This document shows, piece after piece, positions 7,301 through 14,600 of a stretch of 15,014 nucleotides of DNA. The position numbers were made by a program, and so were the translations under genes. The stretch spans positions 1 through 15,014 of the forward strand of contig JAGBTR010000084.1 in NCBI GenBank assembly GCA_017631215.1, read 5' to 3'. Within the stretch, counting starts at the first letter, position 1, and each line of letters begins with the position of its first letter. This DNA is from Clostridia bacterium (GTDB taxonomy: Bacteria > Bacillota > Clostridia > Oscillospirales > CAG-272). The notes beneath the pieces were generated by a model that made no database searches, was not told the DNA's origin, and saw only the letters and a program-made list of their open reading frames with translations.

Positions 7301-7615
7301 GGCTACAAGAAGGGCGACAAGACGCGCGAGCCGCGTATCACGGTAGGCAAGCCGCTCAAGCAGATGAAGCGCGAGATCCGTACGGATGAGCACGGACGCA
7401 AGTTCAGCGAGTTTATCCGCCGTTTGGGTAAACCCGAGGCGGGCAACGTCGTTCGTCCCACCATCCCGTCCGAATATATGAGAAGACAGTTTACGGCGGC
7501 AGGTGACCGATTCTACGGTCCCAAGGATGAGCCGAGACTCAGCTCGACCGTGTTCGGACAGCTGGATGAGGAAGGAGAGCTGATCAAGGCTGAATTCTTC
7601 ATCAAGCGAAGATAA
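4391..7615 (+). CDS. Membrane-anchored surface protein with von Willebrand A domain
   Basis: A 1074-aa protein. Residues 1-29 form a signal peptide: a basic MKRCKKH, a hydrophobic core, and a likely cut after LAAA at about 29. The vWA domain (about 42-250) has a complete MIDAS metal site: D50-N-S52-A-S54, T140 in GETPAG, and D180 in LTDG. From about 255 to 865 the chain looks beta-rich, probably several Ig-like modules, which I cannot assign to named families. A single membrane helix spans about 873-896, then SKK and a cytoplasmic tail of about 178 residues rich in Lys and Arg. The topology is thus vWA outside and tail inside. It is first in the plus-strand operon, 60 bp before the first tubulin-like gene. 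vWA proteins encoded next to FtsZ-like genes are a known predicted association. Likely role: a surface adhesion or sensing subunit coupled to the cytoplasmic tubulin-like proteins. The family is clear; the partner and ligand are inferred. Confidence 0.94.
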   Translation: MKRCKKHIAMLLALFCLLSHVLIVPLAAAEANTGDGGGDQPKKVVSVLYDNSASMGPMNKEEYRKEYARYAIQMLVALLGPEDKLFINPMNNPDTILGDPIVDETARDYRKEVILTGDRDAAIKDLLDNSVMATTPKGETPAGPLKYAVKELTDAGMKRAEETEGMEVSDTQYWLVVLTDGPFDGIYATDAIKPYLADYSSLHAIYLAFGREFDKKPDDTSNKAEKVRAEKKALEELDKADPSFNYYIAPTSTELLDRMEDVANLMTGRYTLPSENYQRMSAAGGTKVTIDLNDIDYTVSNVSVIGQNCGAKLKSATLDGKPLTTTQECVILPDEPLQLANGFSAVIQTDGYLTDGVLEMTFTGQVDELTVLVEPALRLEAYSEYQNEAGEWIEASAATVCKECRPGEKLRVGYRVYDRASGDEVSADELSALFGEPVTKVKYAKGDYAIGEAFSLVAGREEIGVQLSLLGGSYNLYDSLMCVILENAEDYRVEADGPTAIKSDKPTANVTFTVYDKAVNGKDPLTAEQMEDYTWSVKAYHKESGTEAKAKGEKQSDGTVLATFEPVDNLYGEYAVVMEVVSEYNIPAEGEHVLAYSPAEILVTATTANGNKELALSQHQLKLQDDPERYGRPDYQKQEIVFEVVTKTDKPQPVALDGPLVDYELSVGGVKMPDDVFEAALESGMIRVEDNKLYYIPAESNVGTTAITPVDKPKEVTLTVKGKAFPELKGEDTVALKIVDTSYEVIPYKGGGSEIDRFRLVESNAVLQFRVLCDGTSILESDLKEAHAAGAFVIKDKGTLSKYFWLPAGREDEVVQLDNGEWGLEIRITRDIFRPLHTFLAMFIRDGERAVEVTYLTSNTAAANVIFTRSPLWCYVWRILVLLLIAYICLFIWTIFSKKVCKNLPSGTFVSVVLMEDGVNAGVRTRAVNTTFSQRWGWHFRRLIPPFIPGGKGFFEDQDSVASAGNLLRLGYKKGDKTREPRITVGKPLKQMKREIRTDEHGRKFSEFIRRLGKPEAGNVVRPTIPSEYMRRQFTAAGDRFYGPKDEPRLSSTVFGQLDEEGELIKAEFFIKRR

Positions 7616-7660
7616 TCTCCCCAGAAATCAAAAAAATGCGAAATAAATAACATCTTGTTT

Positions 7661-7667
7661 AAAGGAG
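7661..7667 (+). promoter_or_regulatory. Ribosome-binding site fixing the first tubulin-like start
   Basis: AAAGGAG, 8 nt before the ATG at 7676. An in-frame TTG at 7655 lies upstream of this site and would place it inside the coding sequence. Only the ATG start makes the protein begin MKNILLIGVGG, aligned with MGKEILIIGIGG of the paralogue. The 60-bp gap after the vWA gene shows no terminator hairpin, so read-through is likely. Confidence 0.88.
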
Positions 7668-7675
7668 AAAACAAC

Positions 7676-10600
7676 ATGAAAAACATTCTTTTGATCGGTG
7701 TCGGCGGTACCGGTAGTAAGGCAGTCGATATCTTCTACCAGAAGTACAACGAGCTGGGCAACCAGACCGGCAACAAGATCTCCGCGCTCGTCTTCGATAC
7801 GGACGCGGGCGACGTCAAGAACATCACGGCCGCAACGCCCGTCGTGATGGCAGATACGGCCAGCGTCGGTACGATCTGTGAGCGTCTTGGCAAGCACACC
7901 CTGCGCGAGTGGTTCCCTTGCGACGACAACGCTGTTCGCTCGCAGGAAATGGTTCGCGGTGCTTCTCAGTGGCGTAAAAAGTCCTACCTCGCATTCCTCA
8001 ACCTGATGAACAAGCCCAACGCGCGCAACACCTTCATCGGTAAGCTTGAGGGTATGGTCGCCGATCCCGGCGCATCCTGCGAGATCTACGTCATCGCCTC
8101 CATCGCCGGCGGTACGGGCTCGGGCTCGTTCATTCCGATCGCACTGTATGCCAAGCGCTACCTGCGCAAGCATCTGGGCAAGGATCCCATCGTCAACGCG
8201 ATGATCGCACTTCCCGACATCTACGCAGACGCGCAGACGCCCGAGAACCGCATCAAGGTCTACTCCAACGCTTACGCCATCCTGCGTGAGCTGAACGCCA
8301 TCAACCTCGTTTCGAGAAACTACAACGAGGGTCGTACCACCCGCAAGAAGGCGCCCATCCGCTTCCGCATCGGTGATCCCGACGATCCTAACGTGGGCGT
8401 GCTGTTCGATGCCTCCGACCGTCAGTTCTGGTCGCCCGAGGCCGCTCCCTTCTCGCAGGTCTTCCTGCTGGATCGCATCCCCGGTCTGAATTCGGTCACC
8501 GCGCACGATATCGTGCTTGCCAACTCGCTGTACACCATTCTGTGTACCGAGATCGGCTCGGCCTTTGACAGTGAGTTCTCCAACCACGAGCTGCTCCGCT
8601 CGCAGAACAACGGTAGCAACGCCATCTACGCCGGTATCTCGACCTCGCAGATCCGCTTCCCCAGCGATTCCGTTTTGGATTATCTGGCCTACAAGAAGAC
8701 GCAGGAGGCAACCGAGAACGAGTGGCTGGTTCTGCACAAGGACGTCTCCGCAAAGATCAAGGAGAAGGAGCTGCAGGCTAAGGAGAGCGGTCGCCGCTAC
8801 ACGCCCAAGGACGACGAGTACGCCAAGATGGTGCTTGAGTCGCTGGAGCAGCTTGAGATCAACGGCGGCAACGATACCGTTGTCGATCTGGTCGACCGCG
8901 GCACGGCAACCTACGATCCCAAGACGGGTGAGAAGAAGCCCGCGACGGGTCACAAGACCTATTTCGATAGCATTCTGACCTTCATTAACGGTAAGATCCC
9001 CGGCTCTAACCCTCAGGGTGCCAAGATCGATGCCATCTTCCCCGACGGCGGCGAGAAGCCGACCAAGGATACGGTCGTTTCTTGCGCAGGTGAGGTCTAC
9101 AACCTGCTTCGCTCTTACACCAGAGCCTGCCTTGAGGAGATCAAGAGCGTGACCACGGGTACCGCCGATGCGATCCTGACGCTCGATAAGAAGAAGGAGA
9201 ACCGCAGCCATTCTTATTCGCTGGTCGATACGCTGCTCAAGAAGAACGGCAAGTATCTGCACCCCGTCGCCGCTATGGTTCAGCTCTGCCGCTTCCGCGT
9301 TGAGCTCGAGAAGGAGCTGGCAGGTAAGGAGGACGAGAAGCCCGAGCTTCGCGCACGTCCCATCACCATGGTTCCTCAGTGGGCTATGGAGGTCGTCGAG
9401 GGTGATGACGAGCAGTCCGGCAGCATCCGCACCGACAAGAGCGCATACTCCAAGATGGAGGACCGCTTCGCAACGCTGTATAGCGACGCCGAGGAGTACA
9501 CCAACTCCAAGAAGACCGATCCTCGCGAGGACCTCAAGCAGCTCCGCGCTGACGCCTACGCAATGATCGCCAACGTTCACGACATCTGCCAGAAGCAGCT
9601 GCGCAATCGCGTCCTGACCCGCGTGGCCAACGACGTCGATCTGCTGATCACCAAGTACAGCGCCTTCTTCACCCGCTTTGAGAAGGAGAAGGAGGATCTG
9701 GTCGAGGCAACCAAGATGGCACGCAGAAAGGATGCCGAGCCCGTCGATAGCGTGATCAACGTCTACTCGAGCGAGGTCGACAAGGATGCCATTATGAAGG
9801 AGGTCTTCGGTGCCGCAGGTCCTGAGACCGAGAGCGAGATGCTCGAGACCGACAACGTCGTCGGTGAGGGTGTCTGGGCAGCCGTCTTCAACGCCGCCGC
9901 CTCCGAGCGCGCCGCAGACGATTCCTGGAACGAGAAGGATTCCAGCACCTACCGCAGCCTGTTCGACAATATGGTCGAGGCATACCGTAAGTTTATCAAG
10001 AAGACCGAGACCTACGGTCAGATCGCGTCCTACAACGCCGTTGAGGCTATCGTTGCCTCCAAGGGCGGTAACGCCGCCGCCAAGGCCGTCGAGGACGAGT
10101 TCCGTACGCAGTTCTCCAAGGCTCAGGAGCTGGCCGTTCCCTCGCTGCGCGTCGACTACGGCGAGAGAGACGCTGACCTCGTTCCTCCCTCCAACATTAT
10201 GGTCTTTATGATCTCGCACGAGACGGGTAAGTACATCAAGAAGCACGCCGAGGAGTTCGGTCTGCGTCTGCCTGCCGATCAGACCAAGGAGGACGACGTC
10301 ATCAAGTCCTGCTCCGAGGAGTTCATCCGCAGATATTCGGGTAACAACGGTGCCCGCGTTTCCATCGTCTCGAGCATGCCCGATCAGGTTCTGTACTGCA
10401 CGGGTGAGATCATGGACATCACGCCTCTTCGTATCGACAAGTTCGACGAGCTGGGCAAGGATAACGTCTACTTCAGATATTACTGCCAGGCACTTGAGAA
10501 CCTCAAGCTGTACGGCACCGATATGTGGAACCCCCACCTGGGCAACAACCTGCACAAGAGAGGCTACCTGCCCTATATGAACGAGCAGAAGGAGCACGCC

Positions 10601-11575
10601 TGCGACGTTCAGATGGTCAAGGCTCTGCTGTACGCCTTTGGCTTCGGTGATAAGAAGATCATCACCTACACCGACGGTGTCGGCGAGTCCAAGGATAAGT
10701 ACTACTTCACCTGCAACGGCAGAAAGATCACCGATCCCAACGGTAACTGGATCAACGTCAAGAACGTGGCACAGCTTCTTTCCTGGCTGCGTAACGAGGA
10801 CGAGAAGATCGAGGACTGGAGCGCGAGATTCGACGAGGAGATCGCACGCCAGAAGAGCACGCTTCCCGCACTCGCCAGCGACAACGCCAGCGAGATCAGC
10901 GCACTTGAGGGTGCTCTGACCAAGACGCCCTTTATGAAGATGCTGACCGAGGCGCTGTTTGCTAACCCCGCCGAGAAGGGCAAGAAGACCAACAAGAAGA
11001 TCTCGATCTCGGACAGCAAGGTCACCGTTGCCGAGCGCGTCGGCCCGACCATTCTGGAGTTCGCTTATATGGTCAAGACCAGCGAGGAGATCGGTCGTGA
11101 CTGCGACGATGCCGAGCGCATCCTGCACGTGGCTTACGACGTCTTCCTGGATATGATCTCGTACAGAACCAACCCCGAGAACAATCCCGAGCGCTTCATC
11201 CAGGTCTACAGACAGCAGCTGGGCAAGGTCTACGAGGCACTCGCAAGCGCACGTGTCGTCGTTGCCGCCGAGCAGGATTGCCGTCCTCACTTCAACCAGA
11301 TGACCTCGTGGCTCAACTACGCGAACACCTTCAACTCCATCCCCGAGGATACCTCGATGGACGAGAAGGGTCACGTCCGCATCGATGCCAACTTTGACAT
11401 TCGTTCCTCGAACAGCAGCGTTGGCAAGATCCTGAGCTACATTGAGTCGAACGGCAAGACCACGGCTCTCCCCGTTGAGGAGGCTGAGGAGCCCACGGCC
11501 GATCCCGTTGAGATCGCACTCGACGAGCTGGAGGCCGAGGCAGAAGCACAGACGCCCGCAGAGATCAACGAGTAA
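7676..11575 (+). CDS. Giant FtsZ/tubulin-like protein (Tubulin_2 family), first copy
   Basis: A 1299-aa protein, far longer than FtsZ (about 350-400 aa) but normal for Tubulin_2/FtsZ-like proteins. The GTPase-like part is N-terminal. The first nucleotide loop is GVGGTGS (8-14) after MKNILLI. The tubulin signature loop is AGGTGSGS (144-151) after YVIASI, with Ala replacing the first Gly of the usual GGGTGSG. Other blocks shared with the paralogue are SQWRKKSYLAFLNL (97-110), NAYAILRELNAI (198-209) and MWNPHL (950-955). The long central and C-terminal parts are mostly charged and helical; around 660-690 they could form a coiled coil. The last 38 or so residues are strongly acidic and probably disordered (EEAEEPTADPVE and ELEAEAEAQ). 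No signal peptide or membrane helix is seen. Codon choice looks more biased to GC-ending and GGT/CGT codons than in its neighbours, which hints at high expression. It probably binds GTP and polymerises in the cytoplasm, working with the vWA protein; this is inferred from the family. Replication-segregation TubZ proteins are much shorter, so that role is unlikely. Confidence 0.95.
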   Translation: MKNILLIGVGGTGSKAVDIFYQKYNELGNQTGNKISALVFDTDAGDVKNITAATPVVMADTASVGTICERLGKHTLREWFPCDDNAVRSQEMVRGASQWRKKSYLAFLNLMNKPNARNTFIGKLEGMVADPGASCEIYVIASIAGGTGSGSFIPIALYAKRYLRKHLGKDPIVNAMIALPDIYADAQTPENRIKVYSNAYAILRELNAINLVSRNYNEGRTTRKKAPIRFRIGDPDDPNVGVLFDASDRQFWSPEAAPFSQVFLLDRIPGLNSVTAHDIVLANSLYTILCTEIGSAFDSEFSNHELLRSQNNGSNAIYAGISTSQIRFPSDSVLDYLAYKKTQEATENEWLVLHKDVSAKIKEKELQAKESGRRYTPKDDEYAKMVLESLEQLEINGGNDTVVDLVDRGTATYDPKTGEKKPATGHKTYFDSILTFINGKIPGSNPQGAKIDAIFPDGGEKPTKDTVVSCAGEVYNLLRSYTRACLEEIKSVTTGTADAILTLDKKKENRSHSYSLVDTLLKKNGKYLHPVAAMVQLCRFRVELEKELAGKEDEKPELRARPITMVPQWAMEVVEGDDEQSGSIRTDKSAYSKMEDRFATLYSDAEEYTNSKKTDPREDLKQLRADAYAMIANVHDICQKQLRNRVLTRVANDVDLLITKYSAFFTRFEKEKEDLVEATKMARRKDAEPVDSVINVYSSEVDKDAIMKEVFGAAGPETESEMLETDNVVGEGVWAAVFNAAASERAADDSWNEKDSSTYRSLFDNMVEAYRKFIKKTETYGQIASYNAVEAIVASKGGNAAAKAVEDEFRTQFSKAQELAVPSLRVDYGERDADLVPPSNIMVFMISHETGKYIKKHAEEFGLRLPADQTKEDDVIKSCSEEFIRRYSGNNGARVSIVSSMPDQVLYCTGEIMDITPLRIDKFDELGKDNVYFRYYCQALENLKLYGTDMWNPHLGNNLHKRGYLPYMNEQKEHACDVQMVKALLYAFGFGDKKIITYTDGVGESKDKYYFTCNGRKITDPNGNWINVKNVAQLLSWLRNEDEKIEDWSARFDEEIARQKSTLPALASDNASEISALEGALTKTPFMKMLTEALFANPAEKGKKTNKKISISDSKVTVAERVGPTILEFAYMVKTSEEIGRDCDDAERILHVAYDVFLDMISYRTNPENNPERFIQVYRQQLGKVYEALASARVVVAAEQDCRPHFNQMTSWLNYANTFNSIPEDTSMDEKGHVRIDANFDIRSSNSSVGKILSYIESNGKTTALPVEEAEEPTADPVEIALDELEAEAEAQTPAEINE

Positions 11576-11589
11576 TTCCATCCCCCGCT

Positions 11590-11643
11590 GACGCATCGGC
11601 GTCGGCACCGATTGCCGCCGGGCCATCCCGGCTCGGCGGCAAT
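11590..11643 (+). other. Two hairpins between the tubulin-like genes
   Basis: The 92-bp spacer holds GACGC (11590-11594)/GCGTC (11599-11603) and a much stronger stem, ATTGCCGCC (11611-11619)/GGCGGCAAT (11635-11643). GCCGGG/CCCGGC (11617-11622, 11627-11632) is an alternative pairing. The sequence after it is GAAAAATAAGC, without a T-run, so this is not a standard terminator. It is better explained as an RNA processing or stabilising element that could lower expression of the second copy relative to the first. Confidence 0.55.
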
Positions 11644-11654
11644 GAAAAATAAGC

Positions 11655-11660
11655 AAGGAG
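11655..11660 (+). promoter_or_regulatory. Ribosome-binding site of the second tubulin-like gene
   Basis: AAGGAG lies 7 nt before the ATG at 11668. It fixes the start so that the protein begins MGKEILIIGIGG, aligned with the first copy. It lies only 11 nt after the strong intercistronic stem. Confidence 0.85.
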
Positions 11661-11667
11661 AAGCACT

Positions 11668-14600
11668 ATGGGAAAAGAGATTCTTATCATCGGCATCGGC
11701 GGCTGCGGATGCTCGGTTGCGGATAAGCTGGCGCGTCGTTTGCGCGCGTCGGGACGTGGAGACAAGGTCAGCGCGCTCGCCGTTGATACGGACGAGGCGG
11801 CTCTGTCCTCCCTTTGTCACGTCACCGCGTTTCCTATGGTCGACGCTTGCTCGCTGGGCTCGGTCGTGGAGCGGTTGGGTCAGGATCGACTCGCCCCCTA
11901 TTTCCCCTGCGATTGGGATAACGACCACACCGGCTTTCTCAAAACGCTGGAAATGAACCGCGGCGCGGGGCAGTGGAGAAGCAAGGCTCTGCTCGCGCTG
12001 GTCAATTTCCTCTCGCTCCCCAACGCGCGTGAGCGTCTGCACGACGAGCTGCGCCCCTTTGTCGAGACCGAGGACGATTTCACCGTCTACGTCATCGCCT
12101 CGCTGGCGGGCGGCACGGGCTCGGGTCTCCTTCTTCCCCTGACGCTCTACCTTCGCAAGCATCTGGGCGGTCGCGGTCGCGCGGTCGCAATGCTGGCTTG
12201 TCCCGATATCTTCGATGGCCTGGTCTCGGCTGAGCAACGCGTCAAAATGGCGGCCAATGCTTACGCCGCAATGCGCGAGCTCAACGCGGTCGATCAGACG
12301 GCACGCGATACGCGCCCTGCCGCTCAAAGAGCCAGCCACCCCTATGCCCGTATCCGTCTGGACGACGGTATGGAGCTGGGTCGTCTCTTCGACACGCTGT
12401 CCAAGGATGACCCCGTCATTCCCGCCGCACCGTTTGACCGTGTCTTCCTGCAGGATAAGCTGCCGGGCGTCACGACGGTCGGCACCCACGAGGACGTGAT
12501 GGCCTCGCTGCTTTATCCCATCTGCTGTGATATTCACGGCGACACCCACGCGGTCGATCTGACCGCACCGGCCCCCGCCCACGTGTTTGGCGCGCTCTCG
12601 ACGCTCGAGATCCGCTACCCCCGCGAGGCGATCGTTCGTTACATTCAAGCCAAGAATATATTCGATACCGCACAAAACGAATGGCTCCCGTTGCTCAAGC
12701 GCACCGAGGACGCCGTCCGTCAGCGTGCCGAGCTGGAGCGCGCCTACGGCAGATATCTGCCCGACGGCACCGCCACCTTTGCCGCTCAGCTGTGCGAGAT
12801 CGTGGATACTTATATAAATGAAGAAAAAACCGCCGTCGAGGAGGGCGAGGCGCCTTTGCCCCGCACGCTGGCGGCACTGGGCGAGGAGATCGACGGTGCG
12901 AGCATCGTGCCGCCCGAGCGATTGATGTCGCTTTATTTCCCCGGTGAAGCCGAGGCACTGCTGCGCGATCTGGTCGAGCAGTGTGCCAAGTCGGCCCCCG
13001 AAAAATCCAAGAATCCCTTTGAAAATATGACGCAAAAGCGCGAGAGCATCCGTCAGCTCAGACAGATCGCGTCCGACGCTTGGGAGCTGCTCAACCGCTA
13101 CTATCTCGAGGCGATCGGCATCCTGCGCGAGCGTCGCGGCGAGTTCATCGAGGCGGTGACGGCCGAGGGCGGTTATCTTGACCGCGTCTTCTGCGCCTAC
13201 GATCACCCCGCGCTGGGTCTTTACGCGCTGTGCGCGCTGCGTCTTGCTCTTGCGGCACGCGTGACCGAGCGTATGCGCCTTTCGGATAAGATGCTGGCAC
13301 GCGAGGATTTTGACACGCTGCCCGAGGATATGTACACGCTGACGCGTATGAGCGCGGGGCGCTGTCCGTACGGAAGATGCGGAGAGACGCGCTTCTTTGA
13401 GCTGGCGATCGAAAGCGGCAAGGCATCCATCGGTGCTACCGCACTCGACCGCGAGCTGCTGTGCGAGGATATCACCGCGCTGTGCGAGGGCGTGGAGGAG
13501 TTTGTTACGGGTCAGCTCAGATACGTGCTGCTCGATGCGCTGGATACCAAGATCGAGCGTCTGCGCGAGGCAATGCGCTCGCTTGCCCGTCAAATGGATG
13601 ACTACGAGCTGGACGTTCGTCTGGCGCTGGGCGCTTCGTGCGGCGAGAGCAATCTGGCGGTCAACGTCGGAGCCGCTCCCGAGCAAAAGCAGGCGATGCA
13701 GGCGGCGTATTGGATCGACCGCTACCGCGCCGAGGACGAGGAGCGACTGCTCAGCGGCCGCCTGACCGAGGCACTTGCCGACATCAGCCGCGCCGAGGAC
13801 GGTGCTATGTCCCGTCGCATCGCGGACGCACTGGCCACCATTATGACCGACTACGAGGCACGGGTGAGCGAGTATATGGTCGCCCGCGAGAGTGACCCGA
13901 CGGCGCTGGAGCGTATGCTCTCTCTGGGTGCGCCCAACGGCGAGACCGACGGTGTCATCACGCGCGAGGGTGAGGCGATGGCGCGCCGCGCACTTCGTCT
14001 GGCACCCGCACCGTTGCACATCCGTCCGCAGGAGCCGACCGAGACGCAGGAGGGCATTCGTGTCGTCAGCTTGCTGGTCGTGTCCGAGCGCACCGCCGCC
14101 TACGTGATGCGCCACGCCGCACGCTGGGATCTGCCCGCGTCGACGGCCGCCGAAGCGGCACAGAATCTTTTGTTCCTGCTGGGTGAATACGACGTTGGCG
14201 TGCGTATCTGCCCCGAGCTGGAGGACGACCGTATGATCGTCTGCCGTGCGATCCAGGATCTGCCGTTGCACGAGGTCTCGCCCTTTGACGAGCTGCACCG
14301 CGACGGCGTCTGCTACCGCTCCTATCGCAAGGCGCTCTCGATGGTCACACAGCAAATGACGCAGATGTGGAATCCCCACCTCTGCCGCGGTATGGAGCGC
14401 CACGGCGCACTGGCCTATATCAGCCCCGAAATGCAGAAAAAGCGCGAGGATATGGTCGCAAAGGCTCTGCTCCGCGCACTGATGACGGGTGAGCTGTTCC
14501 TCGCACCGCTCGAGGATAGCGGCAAGACCGCTTACTTCTGCGCCGAGGATGGCGTGATCCTTCCCGTTCTTGTGGACGAGGAGGCTGTGCTTACGGGCGA

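Noticed and set aside
7676..11575. Canonical FtsZ or plasmid TubZ
   Set aside because: At about 1300 residues it is three times too long. Conserved blocks outside the nucleotide loops match only the paralogue, and no plasmid replication or partition genes are nearby.
7628..11656. Antisense open frame of 1342 codons, longer than the first tubulin-like gene beneath it
   Set aside because: The plus-strand frame has tubulin loops, a perfect ribosome-binding site and a paralogue downstream. The antisense product shows repetitive Leu/Val/Gly/Asp composition and no motif. Its openness follows from the strong codon bias of the gene.
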